DNA of 64,000 nucleotides from Schizophyllum amplum (taxonomy: Eukaryota > Basidiomycota > Agaricomycetes > Agaricales > Schizophyllaceae): assembly GCA_007026445.1 (NCBI GenBank), contig VDMD01000025.1, forward strand, positions 367,452 to 431,451, in the 5' to 3' direction. The position numbers and the translations under genes are program-made. This document shows positions 1 through 11,156 of the stretch, piece by piece. Every line of letters begins with the position of its first letter. Within the stretch, counting starts at the first letter, position 1. The notes under the pieces are model-generated. The model did no database searches, was not told where the DNA came from, and was given only the letters and a program-made list of their open reading frames with translations.

Positions 1-1128
1 ACCGCGACTGCTCGAAACATTGAAGGAGCTGCACGACGCATGCGCTCCGCATATCCTCCTCGGCCTACGGACCCACGACGACGTCCCGGACTGGATCACC
101 CATCTAGCACTGGTGCGCGGAGACCGTGTAATCACAGGCGAGAAAGAACCTGTGCTGGCGGATGAAGCAGCCCATCAGGCGCGGACTCAGGCAGCAGAGT
201 CTGTTGCTCAGATAGCTCCTGCTGGCAAGGTCGTCGTGGATTTGCAGGACGTTGGCGTAAAATACGGTGCTAGAACTGTACGCAGCGGCACCATATTGTC
301 TACTGAGGAGCCTGACTTCTTGCCACAGGTTCTCAAAGATATCAACTGGCAGATCCGTGAAGGCGAGCGCTGGCATCTGCAAGGAACCAACGGTATGCAC
401 ACATTGTGTGTCTCAATTGCGTAGCTGACCGTCCCCAGGATCCGGCAAGACCACTCTGCTCTCGCTCCTCACTGGCGATCACCCCCAGTCTTACACGCAG
501 CGACATCTTCACCTCTTTTCGAAACCTCGCTCTCGCATTCCTACACCTCACCTGCACTCGCTGATAGGCATACTCTCGCCGGAGCTATTTGACGCATTCC
601 CGCGTCGGCAGGGAATGAGTGCGTGGGACGCGGTAGGAACAGGCTTCGACGGTGGATTTGTGCCCGGAGGTGAACAGGGAGTCGGCAAAGGCATCATGTC
701 GCAACCTGACGTACCCTGGCGCCTGGCGCGCATGAACGATGTCTTTTCTGCTCTTGGGCCCGACGCATGGGCAGGGAATAAGGGCGGATCAGCAACGGAG
801 ACGTTCAAAGCGCGACCCTTCGCCGACCTTTCTGTGGGTGAACAGCGCATGGTGCTCCTGATGCGTGCGCTCGTGGGGAAAGCGCCTCTTGTGCTACTCG
901 ACGAGGTCTGGAGCGGTAAGTCTCATTTTCACCGAGATACAGAAATATGCGAGACTCATGATTGCAGGCATGGACCAGGGCATGATCGACGCGGCGCGTA
1001 AGTATCTTCGTGCAGGCGCACTCGGGCCTGATCAAGCGGTGGTGGTCATCACGCATTGGGAAGAAGAGGTGCCGTGGAGGCAGGACGAGGGTCTGAAGAC
1101 TTTCCGTTTGAGTTCTGCAAGTTCGTAG
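1..1128 (+). CDS. ABC-type ATP-binding protein, 5' end missing
   Basis: The frame is open from the left edge, so the N-terminus lies outside the window. Two introns are inferred. The first starts after GTNG at about 393 and ends at about 438; it splits the Walker A motif, which reads GTNGSGKTTLL when spliced. The second lies at about 915-969, just after Walker B (PLVLLDEVWSG). An ABC signature-like LSVGEQRMVLLMRAL precedes Walker B, and an H-loop-like VVITHWEEE follows near the C-terminus. No membrane segment is visible, so this looks like a stand-alone nucleotide-binding protein of the fungal YDR061W/ModF-like type, in which two ABC modules are fused; only the last is seen here. The substrate cannot be inferred. 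It is convergent with the next gene, with only about 80 bp between stop codons. The ABC ATPase assignment is firm; the subfamily is not. Confidence 0.82.
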
Positions 1129-1210
1129 TTCACTGGATCTTAGATATGTCCAAGGTGTGCATTGTCCGTGTACGATGATGCCCAACCACGTTCGAGGCAG
1201 CAAAGTCCTA

Positions 1211-1885
1211 TTACAGCTCATAATCATAGAACGGCTTGAGCGCTTGCATTTTCTCCATCATGTCCCGCAAATCCACCTCCGCCACCAGAGCGGCATCCTT
1301 CGCCGCCGCCGCCTTCTTCTCCAGCTCGTCCGCCCTCAAAGGGCGCAGCTTGCCGTTTTCCTCCGCGTAGCCGAGCGTATCGAACTCCCTAAGCATGTCG
1401 CTCACACTCGCACCGTTGCCCTTCCGTAGATCGTAGCCTTTACGATTGAACGCGAGGACTGCGCGAACCGCCGCCGTGTTGATGTCCCGGTGCAGCTCTT
1501 CCAGCTTCGACAGTTGAACCTCCATCCACCTCGCTCGACGTTCTAAAGCGGATGTCAACGCGCCAACCTCATCGTTTTTCTCAGGATCGTCCCCACCTGC
1601 ATCGTCGAGGAAGTCGTCCCCCTTTAGCATGTCGCGCAGCACGCCGTCGAACGACGCGCTGTCGTCCCACGTCGCACGCGGGAGAAGCCGCAAGAGGTCC
1701 GATATGGTTTGAGTCAGTGTCTCAAGGAGGCGCTGGAAGGAGGACACAGCATTGTCGATGGAGCCTGGGGGCATGTTGCTCGGTAACGAAGCGCTCGACT
1801 CCCCGGCGCTGGATAACGCGGAAAGAGCGTGCACGAGCGGTGCATACTCGAGAGGCATCTTCGTGGTGGGGTTGATCTTGCTCAT
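1211..1885 (-). CDS. Hypothetical protein, 224 aa, downstream ORF of an ATGA-overlapping pair
   Basis: An uninterrupted 224-residue frame begins with ATG at 1885. I do not recognise a family. It is mostly predicted-helical and charged, with an acidic stretch near residues 95-110 (DDFLDDAGGDDPEKNDE) and Lys/Glu/Ala-rich heptad-like segments toward the C-terminus. There is no signal peptide or membrane segment. Its ATG overlaps the stop of the upstream same-strand ORF in the sequence ATGA, so the two share four bases. Either the pair is one bicistronic transcript, or an intron I could not identify fuses them into a single coiled-coil protein. I searched the end of the upstream ORF for a GT...AG pair that would join the frames and found none convincing. 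The coding call is supported by a long open frame without stops in a GC-rich region. Confidence 0.55.
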   Translation of the reverse strand: MSKINPTTKMPLEYAPLVHALSALSSAGESSASLPSNMPPGSIDNAVSSFQRLLETLTQTISDLLRLLPRATWDDSASFDGVLRDMLKGDDFLDDAGGDDPEKNDEVGALTSALERRARWMEVQLSKLEELHRDINTAAVRAVLAFNRKGYDLRKGNGASVSDMLREFDTLGYAEENGKLRPLRADELEKKAAAAKDAALVAEVDLRDMMEKMQALKPFYDYEL

Positions 1886-2703
1886 GTCGAAGAACGGATG
1901 AGTGGAAGGTCGAGTTCGGGGAAGGCGAGGTGGATGTCCTCCATCAGATCCTGGACGGTGACAGGAAGTTCCCGCTCGACCGATTCCGCCCGGGAGTTGT
2001 CGCTAGACAGGGACGTGGCGATGGATTCCTTGCTGGGAAGGTGCGAGTGCGAGGGCGCGGCCGCATCATCATGAGGCGCTGACTCGCTCTCCTTGCCGCC
2101 CTTGACAGGACGAGGCGTAAGGACGGGCTTGTTCTTCTTGGGCTTCTTCGAGAGCAAGGGCGCCTGCACCTCGGCGACTGAAGGCGATTCCGCTAGCTTA
2201 GCTTTCGGAACCTCGACAGTGGCCTTTGCTTTCTCTGCCTGCGACTTCGCCTTGGCCTCCGCCTTCGTGGCATCGGCAGCGGCCTTCTTCGCCTTCGCAG
2301 CACGTTCTTTCTCCACCTGCGCCTCCCGCTCTTTCTGCATCTGAGCCTGCCGTTCCTTCTCCAACTTGGCCTGCTGCTCCTTCTCCGCACGAATGCGCTC
2401 GCGCTCGGCTGCCTTGGCGATCCTCTCCTGCTCCTGCCGGTCCTTCTCCTCTTGCTCCTTCTGCGCCTTAGCCGCCGCGGCCTTCTCCTTCTCCGCGGCC
2501 TGACGCGCCTTTTCCGCCGCCTTAGCAGCCGCTTTCTCCTGAGCGACACGCTGCCGTTCAGCAGCACGCTCAGCAGCGGCGGTCTTTTTGGCGGCCTTCT
2601 TCTCCGCCTTCTCCGTAGCCTTGACATCGAGCGATGGTTGCTCCGTAGAACCGGAAGTAGGCGTGTCTTTCTCCTGAGCAGGCGCTGGCGCAGTAGCTGG
2701 CAT
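1882..2703 (-). CDS. Ala/Lys/Glu-rich coiled-coil protein, 273 aa
   Basis: The ORF starts at ATG 2703 with a Pro/Ala/Thr-rich head of about 30 residues. From about residue 30 to 160 there is a dense A-K-E-R-Q coiled-coil tract rich in repeats such as AAEKAR and EKEKAAAAKAQKE. A basic patch (KKPKKNKP) and an acidic/serine linker follow. The last 25 residues (from VTVQDLMEDIHLAFPE) look like a short structured tail. Low-complexity composition prevents a family call, and similarity searches would be dominated by generic coiled coils. The stop codon TGA at 1884-1882 overlaps the ATG of the next ORF. Long GC-rich shadow frames on both strands here are by-products of this composition. Confidence 0.5.
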   Translation of the reverse strand: MPATAPAPAQEKDTPTSGSTEQPSLDVKATEKAEKKAAKKTAAAERAAERQRVAQEKAAAKAAEKARQAAEKEKAAAAKAQKEQEEKDRQEQERIAKAAERERIRAEKEQQAKLEKERQAQMQKEREAQVEKERAAKAKKAAADATKAEAKAKSQAEKAKATVEVPKAKLAESPSVAEVQAPLLSKKPKKNKPVLTPRPVKGGKESESAPHDDAAAPSHSHLPSKESIATSLSSDNSRAESVERELPVTVQDLMEDIHLAFPELDLPLIRSST

Positions 2704-2974
2704 CGCCGACGCAAGAGCGGGGAAGTCGAGGGTAGAAAGCGTAGGGGGAGGGTCTGAAGGTTCGGAAGGTGTGGTTGTTGTGGGGGAGACTAAAGATAAG
2801 ATACGAAGAAAAGAACGGGTTCGTGTCAGCTCTGTAAATGAGAAGAGCGTACCCGAACGAGGGGAGGGAGTGTCATGAGGGTGTGGTGGTTATATTACGC
2901 CTTCGCTTCTATTGCCGAGGGACAGCCACATGCTATGGACGCGGACGACGGACGGAGAGGGTCGCAGGGGTGCA

Positions 2975-5900
2975 TTAATGCCGGTAATAGACTTTGCGCA
3001 CTGACAAAGTTCGGCACTCGGTACGCTGACCTCCCTCCCCTGTATCGGGAAACAGAAGACTCACCATGGGCATTAGGCGCCTCCATTATGTTGGCGGGCG
3101 CATTTTGAACATTGACAGGAGGAAAGGATAGTCCGGGTGGTGGGCCGAATGCGAGCGAGGATTGCGGATAGTCCCTGGGTGCTGGAGACGCAAACCGAGC
3201 GGTCATGATGGCAGGATCGTTGAAGCCTTGGTTCTTGTACATCGGAGCTTGCACTATGCGTAGCGTGGCCATATAAAAGTCGGGAGAGAGAAAACATGCG
3301 ATAATAGGGAAAGAATGTCCGTTAACTCATGCGACACCATTCACAAGCAGAAGTCTCCTACCAGCATTGCCGTTGCGCATCCCTGGAGGCGGAACTGGAG
3401 CACGTTCCCGGCTGTTCTGAATAAAGTCGCGCAGTTGTGCCTCGCTGAGGTTCGTGTCGAACGGCTGGAAGCGTCCCATTTGCGGGGGCTGCTGCGGATA
3501 CGACTGAGGTTGCGCTTGCTGTACCAAAGGCGAAGGGATAGCGGGAGTTGTATGGCCATAACCCATCTCGTGCCGACCCTGCATCGCCCATTGTTGGTGT
3601 GAAAGATCAGCCGACGCGCCACGAAGTATAGGACTGTCGCTGGCGGTGGCGCTTAGCGGCGAAGGAGCGTGAAGCGGTGAGTTAGTCGACGAAGCTTGCC
3701 GGCCGCGTGCAAACCCAAACCGTGAGACCTTCCGCGTCGAGTCTTCGTCTAGCGCCGAGCTATTCGACCTTCGCGGAGAACCACCGGACGAGTCGCCACC
3801 GTCGGCGAAGGGATTGAAGGAGCCAGTATAGCTGGAGCCTCCAGTCGATTGTCTCTCCATCGGCGCAGCCGTCGGAAGGCGTATCGCTAGAGGATCGTAT
3901 ATGGCACGATTAGGATTGTGCGGGTAAGATAAACCAGGGGGAGTCATGAAGGATTGTGATGCTCCAGGTCGCAGAGCAGGGAAGGCGTCCAGGTATGTTC
4001 CATCAAACGGCATGTCGGCTTCCATATCCAGTGTGGGCAGCTCGAACTTCTCCGCTTGCTCCGCGAGTTTCGGGTCGAACGTGAAGCTGAAGCCGCCGCT
4101 TTCGCTGGGCTTCAATGCGTCCAACGTCCGATCGAAATCGGGGAACGCAGCAGCCGGAGTGAAGGCAGCGTCGCGACGCAAGCGAACATCGTCGATGAGA
4201 GCCCGTGCCGCGTTCGAAACCATGTATCCCGTCGCGGGAGCGAGGAGAGGAGTTTGAGGAGATGACGTATCCATGCGGTGTGGAGGACGAGGCGACGGTA
4301 TGCCAGGCGGCGCTGAGAGGCCAGGAGGAAGGGCAGGCAGGCCCGGTGGAAGCTCTGGAGCGGCCGGCGGGGGTGCTGGAGCTTCCTCAGGTATCTCCTG
4401 CGCCGGAGACGGGGGCCTGGCTTCGGCAGGCGCTGAGCCCTGCTCTGACTCCGGCGCAACGGATGAAGGTGCAGGGGAGTGCGAGGGTCCAGGCGACGAC
4501 TCCTTGACTTTCTTCGCAATCTTCTCTTCCACTGTGGTCGCTGCAGGCGCTGAGGGTGCTGGAGCCGGCGTTTGCGGTCTTGACGATGTCGTCGACATCG
4601 CTTTGGAGATCTTACGACTGGGCCGAGGCTCCGCGGTAGTACTGGACGCATTGTTATTGCGCGTCCGTGCACCTCCACGGCGTGTTGATCGTTGACCACC
4701 AGAACTTGCGGCTGCCATGGCAGCTGCCGCTGCAGGAGTAGGCGAGTCGCGATTCGATGCACTCGAAAGGATTGCAGGAGTGATCGCAGGTTTGCTACCC
4801 CACGCAGCTGCACGAGGAAGGCCAGTAACATCCATCTGGTCAGCCTTGCGGCCCCGACTTTCAGTCGCCTTCATAGTGTGTTTTCTGCGAGAGCTTCGTC
4901 AATAGGTTGTCTTAAGATGAAGGAAAGCACTAACAATGTCGTGAGATCTTCTTTGGTGAAGCAATCCTTTTCGTCGCCCCACTCATGCAAGTTCATACAA
5001 GCGTGGTCGCTGCACGTCGCACCACGCAAGAAAGACATGCAGTATTTGGTCGTCCCGTAGCTTGCGCGCATGACGTCCTTGCCTCCGCCTGGCGACGGCG
5101 CACCGTCGACAGCCGCTATTGCCCGTGCAGCGTCTTCGCGCCTATGATACGTGACATATAAGCCAACCACAGGCGCACGGCCACCCGAAGGCGTCCGCTT
5201 CACGAGTAGTATCTTGCTGATCTTGCCATACTGGCCGAAGTATTCAGTCGATCGCAATGTAGGAATCAGCTAGGATGGTTTTGGTCAGTACGCGATCGGT
5301 CAATGCGATCGTCGGCACACGCACCTCTTCCTTCGCGAAGCGAGGACCGATGCCGACGACGTAGACCACGTTACGTTGCACTACGCGGACGTTTGCGAGA
5401 TGGCGGCGGCCCAGCCCCTCCAAGTCCTTGCGTTCGCGTTCACGCTGCTTCTTCTGCTGAGTCAAGCGCTTGTGACTGCAGGGTGTCGATACAGGACGAG
5501 GCGACAGGTTTTTATCAGCAACACTCAAGTGGAGGGAAGTAAGGACACGCACTCGGATGCCGCAAGCGGCTTGAACTCCACACCCTCGTCGGTGTAAACT
5601 CGTCGGCAGGCAGGGCAGCGCTTGTTGAGATTCTCCTTGATGTGGTGCCAGCAGAAGCGGCATATCTACACGCTCGCCCAGTCAGATCTCCTGACGATCA
5701 CTACAAGGAGGCGTTGCGCACCTGGTACCCGCAAACACACGGCTTAAAATTGAGATCGGAAATATCCATCTCTTCCAGGCAGAGCGGACACTCGGCATCC
5801 TCCTACACAACAACGCAGAAACCGCGTCAGACATCGTCTTAGAGGGTATGCGGACCACTTACGCCTTCGTCGTCGCTCCAATACGCGTCCTGCACACCGG

Positions 5901-5994
5901 CAAGGACGTGTGACTTGGACTGAGGGACGGAGAAGCCTGCGTGCACGACGGGTGCGGGCAGCGATGGGTGTGCGTGGAGCTTCGTCGAGGACAT
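2975..5994 (-). CDS. NOT4: CCR4-NOT E3 ubiquitin ligase subunit NOT4 (CNOT4)
   Basis: Splicing gives a clear NOT4. Exon 1 (5994-5863) encodes 44 residues ending YWSDDEG. Exons 2 and 3 (5802-5722, 5665-5553) carry the C4C4 RING: CPLCLEEMD...CVCGYQ...CRFCWHHI...RCPACRR. Exon 4 (5475-5325) is the basic linker ending GIGPRFAKEE. Exon 5 (5269-4935) has the RRM (STEYFGQYGKISKILLVKR) followed by a CCCH finger (CMSFLRGATCSDHACMNLHEWG). A 50-nt intron (4934-4885, donor GTTAGT) leads to the long Pro/Ser/Ala-rich tail, and a further intron at 3361-3254 adds APMYKNQGF. The family ubiquitinates stalled ribosomes and nascent chains and couples mRNA decay to translation as part of CCR4-NOT. The last exon is uncertain: a 64-nt intron predicts a stop at about 2975, while reading through would stop at 2895. 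ATG 5994 is the first in frame; the upstream TTG is not used. Confidence 0.9.
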
Positions 5995-6341
5995 TTCTGG
6001 CGGTCTCTGGACGATTTCGGGCGCGTACGACAAGACTCAAAGACAAGGTGAGGGCAATAAAGGAAGAAGTGTCGTCGTTGCGTCCACAATGAGGTGCGCT
6101 GCCAGGCTCATGCCAAGCAAGTACAAATAAAAACGGAAGTTCGACTTGTCAGCGACACGGATGCGACCTGTGCGCACTGGTTGCGCCTACTGCTGCTCTG
6201 GCGGCTTCTAATACTGCACTGAATGGATGAATACACAGCGCCATTGAGAAAGACTTGATCCCTACACTGCTCAAGCGAAAGACTACACAACCTGCTATTG
6301 CCTGGCAGCCCAAGATGTGACGCAAGACCATATACATATCC
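5995..6341. other. Intergenic: NOT4 5' region and UNG1 3' region
   Basis: About 350 bp between the NOT4 start codon and the UNG1 stop codon, both genes on the minus strand. It should contain the NOT4 promoter and leader and the UNG1 3' UTR. No TATA box, repeat or RNA gene is recognisable, and the short open frames here have no coding features. Confidence 0.5.
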
Positions 6342-7659
6342 TCATTTGCACAGCACCATCCAATCTATAGTGCCCTCGTCCCCGTACCGCTCCCTCAACC
6401 AGTCGTTGGCTGCCTTGAAGTGGCCATTACCCAAGAATCCGCGATGAGCGGAAAGAGGCGACGGGTGCGCGGATCTACAAAAAATGAGGCGTCAGCAAAC
6501 TCATGAAAGAGAAAAAAGAACTCACTTCAGCACAAGATGCTTGTTCTGTCGCCCATTCTATCAGTCGCCGTTCGCAATGATGTGCAGCGCAAGACACACC
6601 TCATCTATCCCAAGCTTTGCGTACGCTTTCTGCGCAGGAAGGCCCCACGCCATGAAGACCACGCCCCGATCCTTGTAGTAATCCAGCACAGCGCGGATAG
6701 CCTGTGCTGTGAACTGCTCCCAGCCTTTGCGCGAATGCGAGTTGGCCTTGTGTGCGCGGACCGTCAGACACGCGTTGAGCCATAGCACGCCCTGTTTGGC
6801 GACAAGGGAGAGATCGCTGGAAATCCTTGAGTCTTGCAGCGCATACTACCACGAAGGTACCGAGGCTCACCCGCTGGTCTTTGGAGGCACGAAGGTCGGG
6901 AAGTCCTGCGCGAGCTGCTTGTAAATATTCTTCAACGATCCTGGAGGCTTTGTAGGCGGTAAAACGGAGAAGGACAGCCCTGAAGTTGACATTTAGCACA
7001 ACTATCGCTCATCCCAGCCCCTCGTCCTGCTCACCGTGTGCTTGGCCAACGTTATGGTACGGGTCCTAAGATCCCTATGAGTGCTTGCAATGTGGGATTC
7101 AGAGCACATACCTGGCCTAGAATAACGACCCGGACTTTGTCCAAAGGGGTATAATTCGACCACGAATACACATCTTTCACTGAGATCAAAAGTTAGCTCT
7201 CCGACGCTCGCAACAAGGTTTCGAACGGACTCACTCTTCGGGTATATGGTCTGTGATTTGTGTTCTGTTGTCAAGAAATCTCGAAGCTGATAAAGTCAGC
7301 TTGTGGCGACAGCGTGATCAGATATGCCACTCGTACTTGGGTGAAATAAGGCTTCTCGAACTCTGCCTGCAGCGCTTGATGCCACTGCGGCTCCATGGTC
7401 TCTTTTTCAAGGGTGTACCATGAAAGGGTTGTAGCATCTGCGTCTACCTCTTCCTCAGATGATAGGTCTCTGCGAAAAGGGTCAGTAAATACAGACTTGT
7501 CGAGGTACTTGTGTGAGAACAAACGTACGTCTGAGACTCCGGCGTTTTCGACATAGTCCGAGCTTCCGTTCTGGTCAATGTACGACCGCTCGTACTGGCA
7601 CTACCAGCTGCGGTGACAGTCGTTCTGACGACGACTTTGGCTTTCGCGACCTTCGGCAT
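6342..7659 (-). CDS. UNG1: Uracil-DNA glycosylase, family 1
   Basis: Base-excision repair enzyme that removes uracil from DNA. Splicing small introns yields an intact family-1 UDG. The basic N-terminus is [14 protein letters not shown]. Next come [16 protein letters not shown], the water-activating motif [13 protein letters not shown] (catalytic Asp; an intron falls between GQ and DPYH), and [52 protein letters not shown] and [19 protein letters not shown] follow (minor-groove Leu loop and catalytic His in HPSPLS). The stop is at 6344-6342 after IDWMVLCK. About seven introns of 45-85 nt are needed, and all have GT-AG ends. One acceptor (near 7200) has two possible choices; the one giving KDVYSW fits the family better. 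ATG 7659 is the first in frame. No clear mitochondrial presequence is seen, although UNG1 often serves both nucleus and mitochondrion. Confidence 0.93.
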
Positions 7660-8100
7660 GACCCTGAATATTGGTGTGACGGGCGAAATTAAGCAGGAAC
7701 AGAGAAGGGGACAAGATCTCCTTCTACCGTACCTTTGTCAGTCATGAATTATAATGCAACCAGCATGCACGTACTTTAACCTGGCGATAGTCCGTGTCAA
7801 CGGTCGCATGCGCTGGGTTGATTGCAGCACCAATATATGCGTAGAAGGAACACCCCGGAGTTCTTACAAGATGCGTTGACTGTGATGAGCACAGGGGCCG
7901 AGGCAGCCTGGATGATTCGATGGTGCAGCACTCGAATTCGTTCAGTGGCAGTTATGTTGAAGGTGGTTCGGGAAAAGCCGACGCGGTCTTCGCTGTCACA
8001 CGCGGTCACATGACTGACTCAGCATCCTCGTGTATGCATTGCATAATGCAGTGTGCACGGCCATTGTTCTCTTGCCTCCGCCCATTATCATCACCATTCG
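7660..8100. promoter_or_regulatory. Shared divergent promoter region of UNG1 and RAD54
   Basis: The 441-bp gap separates two divergently transcribed DNA-repair genes and must hold both promoters and leaders. Two direct copies of the octamer ACGCGGTC occur at 7981-7988 and 8000-8007, about 100 bp upstream of the RAD54 ATG. They resemble, but do not match, the MluI cell-cycle box ACGCGT. A GTCACATGAC segment follows at about 8005-8014. No TATA box is seen on either side. Any regulatory role is inference. Confidence 0.45.
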
Positions 8101-11001
8101 ATGTTGAAGCGCGTCCCCACCACGAAGGATGGCAAGACCATCGACCGCCTGCAGGAGAGTTCCATCATCAACAAGCCCTTCAAACCGCCCACCCTCTCTG
8201 CCGCCGTGTCGCGCGATCAGCCGCAGCGCAAGCGCAAGCGCGTATCCTACAAAAACCAGGACACCGCGGACGACGATGACTCAGAAGACGACGCGCGCAA
8301 GAAGAAGAAGAAGAAGCAGGATGAGAGCTACCACAACGAGGACGAGCTGCTCGCCGCCGTCAAGAAATACCCTGTCTACAAGCCCAAGCCCTTCGGCGAC
8401 TCTATGCACCGCCGCTTCTCTATGCCGACAATGCGGAACAAGGCCGGGGAGACGGTTGCGCTGACGGCGACGGGGGCGTCGCTGGGCATCCGCCCGCTGG
8501 CGAAGCTCATCCCCCGCCCGCTGTTCGATCCGATGGCGGACCACGCGATCGTGCTGTACGACCCGACGATCGACGACCGCGAGACGGACGAGGAGCGGCA
8601 GGCGCGGCTGAAGGAGGAGGAGCGCACGCGCATGGAGGAGCAGGCACGCACGAAGACGGAGGGGCTGTACAACCCGCACAAGAAGCTGCGCGCGCTACTT
8701 GGGGAGGACAAGAAGGGGAAGGAGAAGGCAGAGAAAGTGCCAGTGGTGATCGACCCGCGGCTGACCAAGGTCCTGCGTCCGCATCAGGTGGAGGGCGTGA
8801 AGGTGCGTTATCTGAGTGGCTGTATGCGCGCAGTGAACTGACTGACGGCGCTTACAGTTCCTGTACAAGTGCACTACGGGCATGGTGATGGAGAACCAGT
8901 ACGGATGCATCATGGCAGACGAGATGGGTCTTGGGAAGACCTTGCAGTGCATAGCGCTGCTGTGGACCCTCCTCAAGCAATCCCCTCACGCCGGCAAAGG
9001 GAGCATCGAGAAGTGCATCATCGCCTGTCCGTCCAGTCTTGTCAGAAATTGGGCAAATGAGCTCGGTGAGCTACAGCTGGTGTTGTGGATCCCATATATG
9101 CTAATGCCTGTCTGTAGTGAAATGGCTAGGCAAGGAGGACACCATCTCGGCCCTAGCAGTCGACGGCAAAGGTACCAAAGCCGACCTCATCGAGAAGGTC
9201 AGCCGTTGGGTATCTGCCTCGGGCAGAAATGTCACTCAACCTGGTACGCATGCCGTCGACCGTTTGCTTTGTTGTTGTTGACGGCGTGATATAGTCATGA
9301 TCGTCTCTTACGAGACATTGCGCTCGCTGGGTGGTTATCTCGCGAACTGCACTATAGGACTGTTGTTATGCGACGAAGGCCATCGTCTCAAGAACTCTGG
9401 TACGCCTCTTATGGTTTAGCTCAATGATCTTTTCCAACAAAGACCTGCAGAGAACCAGACGTACACAGCTCTCGCGGCGCTCAATGTCAGGCGACGTGTC
9501 ATCCTGACCGGTACACCTATCCAGGTATGTTTTGACTGCGGATATACACGCTTGTGCAACTAATGCGGCCCGCAGAATGACCTGTCCGAGTACTTCTCCC
9601 TGCTCAACTTCGCCAACCCCAACTTCCTTGGCACCAAGAACGACTTCCGCAAGAACTACGAGAATGTCATCATTCGTGGCCGCGATTCACTCGCAACAGA
9701 CCACGAAAAGACAGAAAGCGAGAAGAAGCTCAAGGAGCTCGGTGGATTGGTCACGAAGTTCATCATCCGGCGGACCAACGACTTGCTGTCCAAGTACCGT
9801 ATGTATATCGCCATCTCAACGCGTCCGTTGCGCTGATGTCCCATCTACGCAGTGCCCGTCAAGTACGAGCAGGTCGTCTTCTGCGGCCTTTCCGAATTCC
9901 AGCTCGCCCTCTACCGCCTCTTCATCACCTCCCCTGAGATCAAGGCGCTGCTCCGCGGCGCACATTCGCAGCCGCTCAAGGCCATCAACATCCTCAAGAA
10001 GCTCTGCAATCACCCCGAGCTGCTTGACCTCCCGAATGACCTGCAGGGCAGCGACGACCTCATCCCTGAGGGCTTCTGCGGAGCCGGGCAGCAGCAAAAG
10101 GGCAGCCGAAGCAGCCGTGGTGGGGGCGGTGGCGGTCAGAATGTGCGGTGCGACTGGGGCGGGAAGTTCGTCGTCTTGGAGCGGTTCCTACATAGGATGC
10201 GGACAACGACGAGCGATAAGATCGTGTTGATTAGCAACTACACGCAGACGCTGGATCTTTTCGAGAAGATGTTGCGGGGGAAGAGGTGAGTTTTGTTCGT
10301 TGTGTTCTGCTGTAATGATGAGCGTTAACACAATGCGCAGATACGGTTACTTCCGCCTGGATGGGACGATGACGACGACCAAGCGGCAGAAGATGGTCGA
10401 CGAATTCAACGACCCGAACAACACGGAGAGGTTCGTGTTCTTGCTGAGCAGCAAGGCAGGAGGATGTGGTATCAACTTGATTGGCGCCAATCGCCTGATT
10501 CTGTTCGACCCCGACTGGAACCCTGCTGCGGATCAGCAAGCGCTTGCGCGTGTCTGGAGAGACGGGCAAAAGAAAGAGTGTGAGTTTCGCACTCTTCTTC
10601 AACTGATGCTCCTCTGATGAACATCCACAGGCTTCGTCTACCGCTTCATCGCCACTGGTACCATTGAGGAAAAGATCTTCCAGAGGCAGGCAAACAAGCA
10701 GGCACTCTCTTCGTCCGTTGTCGACGAGAAGGAGGACGTCGAGCGGCACTTCTCAACAGACTCCCTGCGACAGCTGTTCAAGTTCAACGAGAACACGCTG
10801 TGTGACACGCATGACACCTTCAAGTGCAAGCGTTGCAAGAACGGGGTGCAGAGCATCAAAGCGCCGGCATTGCTGTATGGCGACGCGAGCACCTGGAATC
10901 ACTTCACGAACGCGGAGCTGAAGAAGAATCATGATGACCTGCTGAGGGCGGAGGTGGGGCTTCCGGAGGTTTCGTTCGTGTTCCAGTATATCAGTCATTG
11001 A
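8101..11001 (+). CDS. RAD54: RAD54 DNA translocase (Swi2/Snf2 family)
   Basis: Homologous-recombination motor that stimulates Rad51 strand exchange and remodels chromatin. ATG 8101 opens a 234-codon first exon with a basic/acidic N-terminus (KKKKKKQDE) ending RPHQVEGVK. After introns come motif I with Walker A ([11 protein letters not shown]), Ia ([16 protein letters not shown]), the DEGH box ([13 protein letters not shown]) and III ([20 protein letters not shown]). The C-terminal lobe contains [76 protein letters not shown] and [16 protein letters not shown]. The Zn-like [12 protein letters not shown] tail is typical of Rad54. About eight short introns are required and no frameshift is seen. 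The gene ends QYISH. A Gly-rich insert (GGGGGGGQ) sits near 10120. It is divergent from UNG1 and convergent with mL54. Confidence 0.96.
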
Positions 11002-11156
11002 GTTCGGACAGTAGTCACAGTGCATGAGGAGGGACTTTTGCAGTATTAGAATTATGCATTCCGGGAGCATCATATAGCAATGTAGAGTAGACCAACACAA
11101 CGAGGACCTATGCATATGCGTTAGCGATAGAGGGATTGGTAGGCAAGTAATCGCAC

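Noticed and set aside
2193..2714. Arg-rich 173-aa open frame overlapping the coiled-coil gene
   Set aside because: It is a shifted frame of the Ala/Lys/Glu codon repeats on the same strand and has no independent features.
4872..4875. ATGA overlap suggesting two separate ORFs (RRM part and Pro/Ser-rich part) upstream of 4871
   Set aside because: A 50-nt intron at 4934-4885 (donor GTTAGT, acceptor CGCAG) joins the frames as DLTTLKHTMKATES, so both parts belong to one NOT4 gene.
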